From the NCBI RefSeq assembly GCF_020099395.1, contig NZ_CP083590.1, positions 5,208,001-5,272,000 of the forward strand: 64,000 nucleotides of DNA, read 5' to 3'. Of this stretch, positions 42,913-54,190 are shown piece by piece. Below the pieces are notes generated by a model that made no database searches, was not told the origin of the DNA, and saw only the letters and a list, made by a program, of their open reading frames with translations. This stretch comes from Streptomyces mobaraensis. GTDB taxonomy: Bacteria > Actinomycetota > Actinomycetes > Streptomycetales > Streptomycetaceae. The first letter of the stretch is position 1. Each line of letters opens with the position of its first letter. Made by a program: the position numbers and the translations under genes.

Positions 42913-43122
42913 GGGTGCGGTCGTGCGTCAGGGTCGCTGTGGTTCGAGGGTGAGGGTGAGCGTCAGGGCCGTTGCGGTCTGAGGGTGCGGTCGTGCGTCA
43001 GGGCCGTTGTGGTTCGAGGGCGCGGGTGTGCGTCAGGGCTGCTGTAGTTCGAGGGTGTGGGTGTGCGTCAGGGTCGCTGTGGTTCGAGGGCGCGGGCGTG
43101 CGTCAAGGCCGTTGCGGTCCGG
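42913..43122. repeat. six tandem 35-bp repeats
   Basis: Six consecutive units of exactly 35 bases at 42913, 42948, 42983, 43018, 43053 and 43088, each with a core like tgcgtcagggccgttg. They are imperfect but strictly periodic. As 35 is not a multiple of three they are unlikely to be coding, although an open frame runs through them. They lie between the acetyltransferase and the secreted hydrolase; 43123-43334 holds no gene. Confidence 0.9.
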
Positions 43123-43334
43123 CGGCGCAGGCGTCGCGTAGTGAGTGGATGGCCGGACGGAGGCGCCCCTTCGGGGTGGCCCCTGCGTGTGCGGGCCGCG
43201 AACGGCCGTCGTACCCCCGCCGATTGGTGGCCCTTACATCGTTCGCGTGGCTTACGCGACGTCAGCCGGTACGGCCTGTAAGGGCCGCGCCGTCCTCCCC
43301 CGGGGCGATGTCCGTGCCCCAGGGGATTTCTACC

Positions 43335-44594
43335 GTGGCGGACATGTCCAAGAATCCCGCACGTCGTTCCGTACAACACCCCGCTCGCAACGGGCGCGGC
43401 CGCACGAGCGCGGTCGCCGCCGCGGCCCTGCTCGGCGCGCTCGCCGTCTCCCAGATACCCGTCGTCGCCGCCGCGGCCCCGGCCGCCACCGGCGCCCAGG
43501 CCGTCCGGACCGCCCGGGCCGGAGGGGCCGCGCCCGAGGTGCCCGCCCCCACCGTCCGGCAGGCGATCGGGGAGAGGACCCTCCGTCTCGTCGACGAGGC
43601 CCGGACGGACCCCTGGAAGCCGTCCGCCGGGAAGCGCGAGCTGATGGTCTCGGTCTGGTACCCGGCGGCGCGGTCCGCCCGCGGCTCCACGGCGCCGTAC
43701 GTCTCGCCGGCGCTCTCCGAGGCGCTGTACGGCAACGCCAAGCTGAGCACCGTGCGCACCCACGCCGTCGTCGACGCCGAGCCGGCGGCCGGCGGGGCCC
43801 GGCCGCTCGTCGTGCTCTCGCCGGGGTTCGGGCAGAGCCGGGCGTCCCTCACCTCCGTCGCCGAGGAACTGGCGAGCCGCGGCTACGTGGTGGCCGGGGT
43901 GGACCACACCTACGAGGCCGCCGTCGAGTTCCCGGGCGGCCGGATCGAGCAGTGCGCCGTCTGCGGATCGGAGCAGCGCGACAACGCGGCGGTGGTGCGC
44001 AACCGCGCCAAGGACCTCCGCTTCGTCCTCGACCGGCTTACCGCCGGCTCCCCGGCCGTGCCCGGCCTGCGGATCGACCGCGCCCGGATCGGTGTCGCCG
44101 GGCACTCCATCGGCGGCGCGGGCGCCGTCGAGGCGGCCGGGCAGGACGCGCGGGTGGCCGCCGCCGCCGACATGGACGGCGACTTCTTCACCGAGCCGCC
44201 CGCCGGCGGCGTCAAGAAGCCGGTGCTACTGCTCGGCGCCGCCCGCGCGGGCGACCTCGGCGGGCCCATGGACACCTGGAGCCCCGCCTGGAAGGGCATG
44301 ACCGGCTGGAAGCGCTGGCTGGACGTGGGCAAGGGCGGCCATATGACCTTCACGGACATGCACTGGCTCGCGGATCAGGTCGGTCTGCCGGAGGGGGTGC
44401 CCCCGGAGGACGCGGCGGGTGCGTTCGGCACGCTCCCCAGCGACCGCGCCAACGCGCTCACCCGCGCGTACCTCGTCGCCTTCTTCGACAAGCAGCTCCG
44501 CAACGCGCCCGGGAAGCTGCTCGACGGCCCGTCGGCGGAGTTCCCGGAGGTGGCGTTCCTGAAGCAGGAGGAGGGCGGCGGCCCGGCCAAGTAA
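43335..44594 (+). CDS. secreted alpha/beta hydrolase, PAF-acetylhydrolase/lipase-like
   Basis: A 419-residue secreted esterase. Residues 1-55 hold a basic n-region and a hydrophobic segment (TSAVAAAALLGALAVSQIPVVAAAAPAA). The oxyanion/nucleophile regions are LVVLSPGFGQSR and GVAGHSIGGAGA (GxSxG elbow, Ser near residue 260); a late GHMTFTDMHW carries the probable catalytic His. It resembles the platelet-activating-factor acetylhydrolase family. GTG at 43335 has a gggga site; ATG codons at 43308 and 43344 are alternatives. Terminator follows. Confidence 0.85.
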   Translation: MADMSKNPARRSVQHPARNGRGRTSAVAAAALLGALAVSQIPVVAAAAPAATGAQAVRTARAGGAAPEVPAPTVRQAIGERTLRLVDEARTDPWKPSAGKRELMVSVWYPAARSARGSTAPYVSPALSEALYGNAKLSTVRTHAVVDAEPAAGGARPLVVLSPGFGQSRASLTSVAEELASRGYVVAGVDHTYEAAVEFPGGRIEQCAVCGSEQRDNAAVVRNRAKDLRFVLDRLTAGSPAVPGLRIDRARIGVAGHSIGGAGAVEAAGQDARVAAAADMDGDFFTEPPAGGVKKPVLLLGAARAGDLGGPMDTWSPAWKGMTGWKRWLDVGKGGHMTFTDMHWLADQVGLPEGVPPEDAAGAFGTLPSDRANALTRAYLVAFFDKQLRNAPGKLLDGPSAEFPEVAFLKQEEGGGPAK

Positions 44595-44639
44595 GGAGGA
44601 ACCCTCGGGGGCGGCGGGGTGGGGCGTGAGAGAACAAGC

Positions 44640-44675
44640 GGTTCCGCCCGCCGGTCAGGGAGTGCGGGCGGAACC
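44640..44675 (+). terminator. strong terminator after the secreted hydrolase
   Basis: A perfect 12-bp stem (44640-44651 with 44664-44675), a 12-base loop and a T-rich tail ACTTTGTTT. It is the most canonical Rho-independent terminator in the window. Confidence 0.85.
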
Positions 44676-44676
44676 A

Positions 44677-44699
44677 CTTTGTTTCCCAAAGATACAAAA
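44677..44699. promoter_or_regulatory. shared motif CTTTGTT-N7-GATACAAAA, site B
   Basis: CTTTGTT at 44677-44683 and GATACAAAA at 44691-44699, the same 7-base spacing as site A at 41463. It is 188 bases upstream of the MFS start and next to the terminator; the T-rich left half doubles as the terminator tail. Confidence 0.5.
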
Positions 44700-44887
44700 A
44701 GTCCCGCCATTCGCGCCAACGCCCCAGGTCAGCGGGGTCGCGAGGGGGCTGCGGGGCGGCTGTGACGGCGTATCCCGGCGGGCCCCGGACGGCCATCCGG
44801 ACGACGATGGGAAGGCGACGCGCCGGAACCGGTCCGCACCACGGAAACCGGTCCGACCCCGGACCCCGTCCCCGAGGAGGCGCTGCC

Positions 44888-47074
44888 ATGTCCCAGGAGA
44901 CCCCGGGCACCCCGGGCGTACCCGGCACCCCGAGCAGCCCGGGCGTACCGGGAGCCCCAAGCGGTCCGGGTGTACCGGGCGCCTCGGGTGCCGCTCCGGA
45001 TGCCACGGACGTTACGGGCACCGCGCCGTCCGCTGCGCCCGCCGCGCCCGCCCCCGGCGACGAGCACCCCGCCCGTACCGTCCGGCTCGCGATCGGCGCC
45101 CTGCTGCTGGGCATGCTGCTCGCGGCGCTCGACCAGACGATCGTGTCCACCGCCCTGCCCACCATTGTCAGCGACCTCGGCGGCCTGGAGCACCTGTCCT
45201 GGGTGGTCACCGCCTACATGCTCGCCTCCACGGCGGCCACCCCGCTGTGGGGCAAGCTCGGCGACCAGTACGGCCGGAAGAAGCTCTTCCAGACCGCCAT
45301 CGTGATCTTCCTGGTCGGCTCGGTGCTGTGCGGCATCGCGCGGAACATGCCGGAGCTGATCGCCTTCCGGGCCGTCCAGGGCCTGGGCGGCGGCGGGCTC
45401 ATGGTGCTGTCGATGGCGATCGTCGGCGACATCGTCCCGCCGCGCGAACGCGGCCGCTACCAGGGTCTGTTCGGGGCGGTCTTCGGCGGGACGAGCGTGC
45501 TGGGACCGCTGCTCGGCGGACTGTTCGTCGACCACCTCAGCTGGCGCTGGGTGTTCTACATCAACGTCCCCGTGGGCATCGTCGCGCTCGCCGTCATCGC
45601 GGCCGTCCTGCACATCCCCGTCCGCCGCACCCCGCACCGCATCGACTACCTCGGCACGTTCCTCATCGCGGGCGTGGCCACCTGCCTGGTACTGATGACC
45701 TCGCTGGGCGGGGTCAGTTACCCCTGGTCGTCCTGGCAGATCATCGGGCTCGGGGTGCTGGGCGTGCTGCTGCTGGTGCCGTTCGTCCTCGTCGAGCGGC
45801 GGGCGGCCGAACCGGTGCTGCCGCTCGGGCTGTTCCGGAACCACACCTTCACCCTCTGCTCGGTGATCGGCTTCGTCGTCGGCTTCGCGATGTTCGGCTC
45901 GATGACCTACCTGCCGACGTTCCTCCAGGTCGTGCACGGCGTCACACCGACGCTCTCCGGCGTCCACATGCTGCCCATGGTCGCCGGCATGCTGATCTCG
46001 TCCACCGCCTCCGGACAGATCGTCAGCCGCACCGGCCGCTACAAGGTCTTCCCGATCGCCGGCACCGCCGTGATGTGCGTCGGCCTGCTGCTCCTGCACC
46101 AGTTCCAGCCGGCCACCAGCACCACCGTGATGAGCGTCTGCTTCTTCGTGTTCGGCTTCGGGCTGGGCCTGGTGATGCAGGTGCTCGTGCTCATCGTGCA
46201 GAACTCCGTCGCCTACGAGAACCTCGGCGTCGCCACCTCCGGCGCCACCTTCTTCCGGTCCATCGGCGCGTCGTTCGGCGTCTCCGTCTTCGGCACGATC
46301 TTCAGCAACAAGCTCGCCCCGCGCGTCACCGACGCCCTCGCCGGCGTCCCGCTGCCGCCCGGGCTCAACCCCGGCACGCTCACCGCCGACCCGCGCGCCG
46401 TCGACCGGCTGCCCGCCGCCGCCAAGGGCGGCGTCCTCGCCGCGTACTCCGACTCCATCACCGACGTCTTCCTCTACGCCGTCCCCGCCGGGATCGCCGC
46501 CTTCGTCCTCGCCTGGTTCCTGCGCGAGGAACCGCTGCGCGCCGGGGTCACCGCCCCCGACCACAGCGAGGTCGTCTCCAGCAACCCCGTCGAACGCTCC
46601 TCGCACGACGAGGTCGCCCGCGCCCTGTCGCTGCTCGGCAGCCGCGAGGGCCAGAAGCGGATCTACGAGCGCATCACCGAACGCGCCGGGCTCGACCTGC
46701 ACCCCGCCGCGAGCTGGCTGCTGCTGCGCACCCGGCGGAACGGATACGCCGAGCCGGCCGCCCTCGCCGAACGCGTCGACGTCCCGCTGCGCGTCGTCAC
46801 CGACGCCGTCCGGCAGCTCGAAGCGGGCCGGCTGGTACGGCGCGAGGGCCTCCGCATCTACCTCACCGACGTGGGCCGGGACCAGGCCGACCTGCTGTTC
46901 CGGGTACGGGAGGAGTCGCTCGCGGAGCTGCTCGGCGACTGGTGGACCCCGGACCGGCCGACGGACCTCGACGCGCTCGTCCACGAGCTGTGCGCCGAAC
47001 TGTGCGGATCGGACGCGGAGCAGCCGCAGGACGGGGAGCGGCGGCACGACCTGGCCGATCACCGGCATCCGTGA
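44888..47074 (+). CDS. MFS drug/H+ antiporter (DHA2, 14-TM) fused to a MarR-like domain
   Basis: A 728-residue protein. Residues 1-55 are a collagen-like run of P-G-x repeats; residues about 60-555 are a DHA2-type efflux pump ([54 protein letters not shown]); residues about 590-690 form a winged-helix domain ([51 protein letters not shown]) of MarR type. The ATG has a gaggagg site. Pumps out drugs; the cytoplasmic DNA-binding-like domain may sense or regulate. It converges on an acetyltransferase gene and overlaps it by 16 bases. Confidence 0.9.
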   Translation: MSQETPGTPGVPGTPSSPGVPGAPSGPGVPGASGAAPDATDVTGTAPSAAPAAPAPGDEHPARTVRLAIGALLLGMLLAALDQTIVSTALPTIVSDLGGLEHLSWVVTAYMLASTAATPLWGKLGDQYGRKKLFQTAIVIFLVGSVLCGIARNMPELIAFRAVQGLGGGGLMVLSMAIVGDIVPPRERGRYQGLFGAVFGGTSVLGPLLGGLFVDHLSWRWVFYINVPVGIVALAVIAAVLHIPVRRTPHRIDYLGTFLIAGVATCLVLMTSLGGVSYPWSSWQIIGLGVLGVLLLVPFVLVERRAAEPVLPLGLFRNHTFTLCSVIGFVVGFAMFGSMTYLPTFLQVVHGVTPTLSGVHMLPMVAGMLISSTASGQIVSRTGRYKVFPIAGTAVMCVGLLLLHQFQPATSTTVMSVCFFVFGFGLGLVMQVLVLIVQNSVAYENLGVATSGATFFRSIGASFGVSVFGTIFSNKLAPRVTDALAGVPLPPGLNPGTLTADPRAVDRLPAAAKGGVLAAYSDSITDVFLYAVPAGIAAFVLAWFLREEPLRAGVTAPDHSEVVSSNPVERSSHDEVARALSLLGSREGQKRIYERITERAGLDLHPAASWLLLRTRRNGYAEPAALAERVDVPLRVVTDAVRQLEAGRLVRREGLRIYLTDVGRDQADLLFRVREESLAELLGDWWTPDRPTDLDALVHELCAELCGSDAEQPQDGERRHDLADHRHP

Positions 47075-47670
47075 GGGGTGCTCCTGCCGTCCGCGCCGTT
47101 CAGCGCCTTTCCCAGCCACACCTCCGTGTAAGGGCCGTGCACATAGGGCGCGATGGCGGTGTAGCCGTGCCGGGCGTACAGCGCCCGGGCCTCCGTCAGG
47201 TCGCGGCGCGTCTCCAGCACCACCCGTTCCGCGCCCCAGCCGCGCGCGGCCTCCTCCACGGCGGCGAGCAGCGCGGCCCCCACGCCGTCGCCGCGCCGCG
47301 CGGGGTGGACGAACATCCGCTTGAGCTCGGCGGTACGGGCGTCGAGCCGCCGCACTCCGGCGCAGCCCGCCGGTTCGTCCCCGAGGTGGGCGAGGAGGAA
47401 GACGCCGTCGGGCGGGGCGAGGTCGTCGCTCGGGTCCTCGGCGAGGTGCCGCTCGATCTCCTCGGGGGTGGCGGTGCGGCCGTGATGCAGCAGGTACCAG
47501 CGGTCCGCGACGTCGGTCAGGTACGCGCGGAGGACGAGCGCCGCCTCGGGGGAGGCGACGGGGTGGGGCGTGACGGTGAGGGTTTCCTCCGCACCTGTGC
47601 CGGTGCCGGTGCCGGTGCCTGTGCCGGTGCCTGTGCCTGTGCTGCCCGGGGTCTGTCGCGTGGTCGTCAT
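47059..47670 (-). CDS. GNAT family N-acetyltransferase with a GT repeat leader
   Basis: A 203-residue GNAT protein: [30 protein letters not shown] is the acetyl-CoA binding region and [13 protein letters not shown] the late motif. The N terminus has a (Gly-Thr)8 run encoded by eight 6-base repeats. ATG at 47670. Its 3' end overlaps the convergent MFS gene by 16 bases. Substrate unknown. Confidence 0.85.
   Translation of the reverse strand: MTTTRQTPGSTGTGTGTGTGTGTGTGAEETLTVTPHPVASPEAALVLRAYLTDVADRWYLLHHGRTATPEEIERHLAEDPSDDLAPPDGVFLLAHLGDEPAGCAGVRRLDARTAELKRMFVHPARRGDGVGAALLAAVEEAARGWGAERVVLETRRDLTEARALYARHGYTAIAPYVHGPYTEVWLGKALNGADGRSTPHGCR
47594..47641. repeat. eight tandem 6-bp repeats encoding Gly-Thr
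   Basis: Eight units of CC(T/G)GTG run from 47594 to 47641 in the start of the acetyltransferase gene. Changes in copy number keep the frame. Confidence 0.9.
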
Positions 47671-48077
47671 GGACGGGAGCGTGGCAGCCGGGCCGTGTGC
47701 GGCGCTCGGGGTTTTCGGGGGCGGGATGCGCTCCGGCCCGTACTCCGGGTCCCTTGTCCCCCGGTCCGTACCCCCGACGGGACCACCGTCCGGACGACGT
47801 GAGGGTGCACCCGTACGGGCGAGGCTCGGCCCGGAGTGCGGGCGTCGTCCCGCGCTCCCCACCCTTCCCCCATCCCTCCCGCACCCCATCTCGACGTCCC
47901 GCCGCCCGGAATGACCGGCCTTGCGGGCAAAGCGCCCCCTAGGGGGATGCATTCCGGCCACGTTCGGCGTCTTTGAGGTGACCTGGGGGCGACCTGCGGC
48001 TGTTCCGCAGTACTCAGTAAGGTCTCAAAGAGCCGGACGAGGGTGACCGAGCTGGGCGACCGGAGGAGCGGCAAGGC

Positions 48078-50108
48078 GTGGTGGAAGCAGAGCGGAGCGG
48101 GGCGGGCGATGCGCGGCGGGCGGGTTCGCGGACCGTCGTGGCGCTGGGAGCCCTCTGGCTGATCGCCGGGTTCCTGGCCGTGCGCCAGGCGGCGGTGGTG
48201 CTGCGGAGACCGCCCGACCGCCGGTTCACGGACCTGGCCACGTGGATAGGGGAGCACGGCGTCCTGCGGACGCGCGGTTCGTTCTACGAGGACGACCGGT
48301 TCACCGGCACCCCGGTCGGCGGCCTGGTGCTCAGACCGCTGACGAACGCCGCCGAGCGCAGCCTCGGCATCGGCTGGACGCTGGCGACGCTGCTGCTCGT
48401 CGTCGCCGTCGCGCTGGTCGCCGCCCGCGCGCTCCCCGGGCCGCTCTCCCGCCGTACCGCCCTCCTGGCCGCTCCCGTCGCGGTGAGCGTGACCGTGCTG
48501 TCGCTGCCGGTCCGCAGCACCTTCAGCCTCGGCCAGACCAGCATCATCCCCGTTCTCCTCGTCCTTCTGGCCTGCTGCGTACCGCGGTTCGCCCAGGGGG
48601 CCGGGCGGGCGAGCGGCGTCCTCGTCGGCGTCGCGGCGGCGCTGCAGCCGGCCGTGCTCCTGTTCGCCCCGCTGCTGTGGCTGACCGGCCGCCGCCGCGC
48701 GGCCGTCACCGGCGGCGCGACGTTCGCCGCCGCCACCGCCCTGGCGTGGGCGGTGGCGCCCGACGACTCCTGGACGTACTGGGTCCACCACATCGCCGGC
48801 GCCGGCCTCGGCGACAAGCCCGACGGGCTGACCAACCAGTCGCTGCACGGCCTGCTGCTCCGCCTCGGCCTGCACGGGCCGGTGGAGATCGCGCTGTACG
48901 GCGTGCTGGCCGTCGCCGTCGCCGTGCTCGGCCTGCGCCGTGCCGCGCACTACGCGCGCGACGGGCAGCCGCTGCTCGCCACGGCCATCACCGGGTGCGT
49001 CGCGGTCGCGGTCTCGCCCACCGCCTGGCAGCACCAGCAGCTGTGGATCCTGCTGGCCATCGCCGGGCGCGTCGGCAAGCGGCGCGCGGACCGGCTGGTG
49101 TGGCCCGTCCTCGTCGTGCTCGTCATGACGCTGAACCACACGATCATCGTCCCGGACAACCCCGTCCTCGTCCCGATCGGCGACAACGCGCCGCTGCTCG
49201 CCGCGCTCGCCGCCGCCTGTGCCGTGCCGTTCCTCACCCGCACCTCGCCGATGTGGGACCGGCCGGCGCCGACGCCGGTCGCCGAGCCGCAGCGGGGCCG
49301 GTTCGCGTGGGTGCCGCTGCTGCGGTTCTGGAAGCGGCCGCTCAACCGGCCCAATCTGCTGCTGGAGTTGATGCTGATACGGGTGGGCTACTTCGTCTAC
49401 TCGTACATCCGCGCCAGCGCCCCCGACGAACGGGCCCTCGCGGAGTCGCACGGCCGGCAGATCATCGGTGCCGAGGAGTTCCTGCACATCGACTTCGAGC
49501 ATGGCTTCAACCACTTCGTGGCGGGCATCGGCTGGCTCACGGACGCCATGAACTACTACTACGGCACCTTCCACTTCCTGGTGCCGCTGTCCTTGCTGGC
49601 TTTCCTGTACGTGCGCCGCCCGGCCACCTACCGGTGGGCGCGCACGGCCCTGGCCCTGGCCACGCTGCTTGCGCTGGTCGGCTTCTGGGCGTACCCGCTG
49701 GCCCCGCCGCGCCTGATGCCGGGCCGCGGCTTCATCGACACGGCGAACGGCCCGCAGGACCTGTCCAACCCCGACTTCGGCGCGCTCACCGACCTGTCCA
49801 ACCAGTACGCGGCGATGCCCTCGCTGCACATCGGCTGGTCGCTGTGGTGCGGTGTCATGATCGCGGTCGTGGCGCCGAAGCTGTGGATGAAGGCGCTGGG
49901 GATGGTCTACCCGATGATGACCTTCCTGGTGATCATCGGCACGGCCAACCACTACGTCCTCGACGCGTGCGGCGGCGCGCTGGTGGTGGCGAGCGGGTTC
50001 GGCATCCAGTACGCGCTGACCGGCCCGGGCCGCACGGCCCTGGCCCGGATCCCCGCGGCCCGCAGCGGCAGCGACGCACCGGAACCGGCGCCGGCGGCGC
50101 GGGTCTGA
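48078..50108 (+). CDS. GT87-like glycosyltransferase fused to a PAP2/AUR1-like phosphatase
   Basis: A 676-residue membrane protein with about 16 helices. Residues about 10-400 resemble the GT87 family of polyprenol-phosphate-mannose-dependent alpha-mannosyltransferases (SFYEDDRFTGTPVGGLVL, GDKPDGLTNQSLHG). Residues about 430-660 are an inositolphosphotransferase-like PAP2 domain with APPRLMPGRG, AMPSLHIGWSLW (near 579) and NHYVLDACGG (near 625). Such fusions are annotated in Streptomyces as bifunctional and may transfer a sugar or phosphoryl group to a lipid. GTG at 48078 behind gaccggaggagcgg. The 407 bases upstream (47671-48077) hold no gene. Confidence 0.82.
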   Translation: MVEAERSGAGDARRAGSRTVVALGALWLIAGFLAVRQAAVVLRRPPDRRFTDLATWIGEHGVLRTRGSFYEDDRFTGTPVGGLVLRPLTNAAERSLGIGWTLATLLLVVAVALVAARALPGPLSRRTALLAAPVAVSVTVLSLPVRSTFSLGQTSIIPVLLVLLACCVPRFAQGAGRASGVLVGVAAALQPAVLLFAPLLWLTGRRRAAVTGGATFAAATALAWAVAPDDSWTYWVHHIAGAGLGDKPDGLTNQSLHGLLLRLGLHGPVEIALYGVLAVAVAVLGLRRAAHYARDGQPLLATAITGCVAVAVSPTAWQHQQLWILLAIAGRVGKRRADRLVWPVLVVLVMTLNHTIIVPDNPVLVPIGDNAPLLAALAAACAVPFLTRTSPMWDRPAPTPVAEPQRGRFAWVPLLRFWKRPLNRPNLLLELMLIRVGYFVYSYIRASAPDERALAESHGRQIIGAEEFLHIDFEHGFNHFVAGIGWLTDAMNYYYGTFHFLVPLSLLAFLYVRRPATYRWARTALALATLLALVGFWAYPLAPPRLMPGRGFIDTANGPQDLSNPDFGALTDLSNQYAAMPSLHIGWSLWCGVMIAVVAPKLWMKALGMVYPMMTFLVIIGTANHYVLDACGGALVVASGFGIQYALTGPGRTALARIPAARSGSDAPEPAPAARV

Positions 50109-50231
50109 GGGGCGGGCTCGTCCCTCGTCCTTCCCGCCCGGGTGCGGGTGTCCCTCGTCCTTCCCGACCGGGCGCGGGTCGACGTCCGACGGCCGCCAGC
50201 GGTCCGGCTCCGGCCGGACGATGCTGGCGGC

Positions 50232-52133
<1,902 letters not shown>

Positions 52134-52766
52134 TCAGAAGCACTCCGACTTGCCCTTGTGGAGTTTGAGACTCAGCCCGGAGAGTTTGAACTTGGCGGCG
52201 GTCGTGGCGTACGCGACCTGTTTGACGTCCTTGATGGTGACCTTGTCGGCCTGCTGCGCGAACAGGTCCTGCATGCCCTGTGCCGTGGCCGGGCCCTTGT
52301 CCAGGGTGGAGGCGTCGCGGCCGATCTCGATGTTGTCGAAGTCGGCGTCGCCTTCGAGCTGGGTGACGTCCAGGACCAGGTCCTTGGCCTCCACCGGGTG
52401 GTTCGGGTCGTTGCCCGCCGAGATGTTCAGCGAGAAGGTCCCGACGATGGGGATGGTCGTCACCACGGACTGGCACAGGTTGTTGATCTTCGCCTTCTTC
52501 AAGGCGGTCACGGCCACGGGGAAGGGGTGGTCCTCGCCGTTGCGCAGGTTGTAGTCCAGCCCGCCGTACTGTGCGAACCCCTCGCCCGTCATGCTCTTCG
52601 CCGAGACCTTGAACTCCTGCCCCGACACGGCGAACGAGGCGGCCAGCGCGCCCTGCGAGAGTGCCACGGCCAGCGCGCCCGTGACCGCGAACCCGGGGAC
52701 GGCCAGTACGGCGAATTTCCGCCACCTGACCCGACCCGTCACCTGTCTTCCCTGTGCGTCCTTCAT
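52134..52766 (-). CDS. DUF6230 secreted or membrane-anchored protein
   Basis: A 210-residue protein with one N-terminal hydrophobic segment (KFAVLAVPGFAVTGALAVAL) and a beta-rich extracytoplasmic part (FAVSGQEFKVSAKSMTGEGF, FSLNISAGNDPNHPVEA). It matches DUF6230. First gene of the operon with DUF6114 and a secreted protein. ATG at 52766. The AT-richer stretch 52870-52925 with repeats of acctg/caggt upstream is probably the promoter. Function unknown. Confidence 0.85.
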   Translation of the reverse strand: MKDAQGRQVTGRVRWRKFAVLAVPGFAVTGALAVALSQGALAASFAVSGQEFKVSAKSMTGEGFAQYGGLDYNLRNGEDHPFPVAVTALKKAKINNLCQSVVTTIPIVGTFSLNISAGNDPNHPVEAKDLVLDVTQLEGDADFDNIEIGRDASTLDKGPATAQGMQDLFAQQADKVTIKDVKQVAYATTAAKFKLSGLSLKLHKGKSECF

Positions 52767-52914
52767 GCTGCGTGTCCCCTCCGTGGGCGGTGCGACAACG
52801 CTGCCGGAGTGTCGTGCGTGCCCGTGCCGGCCGCGATGTCCGCGTGGTGGCAGAGGTGCGAGGTGCGTTTAGGGGTGTGCGTGGTGCACTTGGCGTACCT
52901 GTGGTGTACCTGGT

Positions 52915-53754
52915 TTACGTGCTGCAGGTGACCTGAGGAGGCGTCCGCCGCGCCCAGGCGCGACACGGCGGACGCGCAGGGGACGAACCCGCCGTCCCGC
53001 AAGGTGTACCCGAGAGTAAGTCCGCCGCCGGGCACTGACAAGGGCCCGGGTGCACGCCGATTCGGGTCGGTGGTAAGGGGGTTGGCGGCCCGTCCCGGCC
53101 GGCGGAGGAGTCCGTGCCGGCCGCGAGGACGGCGGCCTGGACCCGGTTGGCGACGCCGAGCTTGCCGAGGACCGCTTTGACGTAGTCCTTGACGGTGGCC
53201 GTGCTGATGCTCAGCCGTTCGCCGATCTCGGCGTTGGTCAGCCCCTGCCCGAGCAGTTCCAGCGTCTGCCGCTCCCGTACCGACAGCCGGTACAGCCCCC
53301 GGGCGCCGTCCCGGGCCGGGGCGGACGCCGGGTGGTGGCGGCACAGCCGGCGCACCAGGGGCGCGGACAGGCAGCCGGCCCCCGTGGCCAGGGCCCGGAC
53401 CGAGCGGACCAGTTCCTCCGGCGCGGTGTCCCGGAGCAGGAACCCGGTGGCGCCCAGCCGGAGGGACTCCGCGATGTGGTGATCGCTGTCGAGCGCCGTC
53501 AGGACCGCCACGTGCGGCGGCGCCTCCAGGGCCCGCAGCCGCCGCAGTACGGCGAGCCCCTTGGCCGCGGGCGGCCGTACGCCGAGCAGGACGACGTCGG
53601 GGCGGCACTCCGCCGCCGTCCGCGGCGCCTCCGCGACCGGGCACACGGCCGGCACGGAGATGCCGTGGGCGGTCTCCAGGACCAGTCGCATCCCGGTGCT
53701 CAGCAGCGCCTCGTCGTCGGCGATCAGCACCCTCACCGTGTTCGGTGTCCCCAT
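52915..53754 (-). CDS. atypical LuxR-type response regulator lacking the phospho-acceptor Asp
   Basis: A 279-residue NarL/FixJ-type regulator. The receiver (residues 7-120) keeps the acidic pair ADDE, but the phosphorylation site has Gly58 (VLLGVRPP in place of the usual L-x-D-x-R-x-P) and the conserved Lys is Arg108 (GFLLRDT). The LuxR helix-turn-helix is at about 155-205 (LSVRERQTLELLGQGLTNAEIGERL). A 65-residue Pro/Cys-rich tail follows. No kinase gene is adjacent. It should be phosphorylation-independent. ATG at 53754. Confidence 0.85.
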   Translation of the reverse strand: MGTPNTVRVLIADDEALLSTGMRLVLETAHGISVPAVCPVAEAPRTAAECRPDVVLLGVRPPAAKGLAVLRRLRALEAPPHVAVLTALDSDHHIAESLRLGATGFLLRDTAPEELVRSVRALATGAGCLSAPLVRRLCRHHPASAPARDGARGLYRLSVRERQTLELLGQGLTNAEIGERLSISTATVKDYVKAVLGKLGVANRVQAAVLAAGTDSSAGRDGPPTPLPPTRIGVHPGPCQCPAADLLSGTPCGTAGSSPARPPCRAWARRTPPQVTCST

Positions 53755-54190
53755 CGGTGCGACATATCCCACCGTTCCCCACCCCCCACACGCCGACCGG
53801 GGCCGATGCCCCGGATCTTGGGCCGAGGGTAACTCCGGGGAGCGGTGGAACCCGAGGCTCCACAGGTGCCCCGGGACGGAGTGCGACGGAAGATCCGTTC
53901 TGCCGAACTCCGCCCGTTCTCCGAGGGGTTGATCCCCTCCTTCGGGGGGTCCGGCCCCCTCGTCGGGAGGTACCGGCCGGTCCGTGGTCCAGGCCACGAT
54001 GCGGCTGCCCCCGTCCGTTGCCCGAGGTTCCCCGAAGTCCCCCGGCGTACCCCGGCGTTCCGCGATCGCGCCGCCGGGCGCGCGTGGCGTACTCCACGGC
54101 CGGCGCCGGCGGGAGCGCATGTCTCCCGCCTCCGGACGGAGGCGCTCGGTGATCCGTTCTCGTGCGATGCACGACCAGGAGAGGGCAGGA

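Noticed and set aside
42913..43122. CRISPR array
   Set aside because: Units are contiguous with no spacers between identical repeats, and no cas genes are present.
42972..43334. N-terminal extension of the secreted hydrolase
   Set aside because: It runs through 35-base repeats that would shift frame each unit and has no signal peptide; the real start is near 43335.
44729..47884. A 1051-codon minus-strand frame
   Set aside because: Antisense of the MFS gene; no domain motifs.
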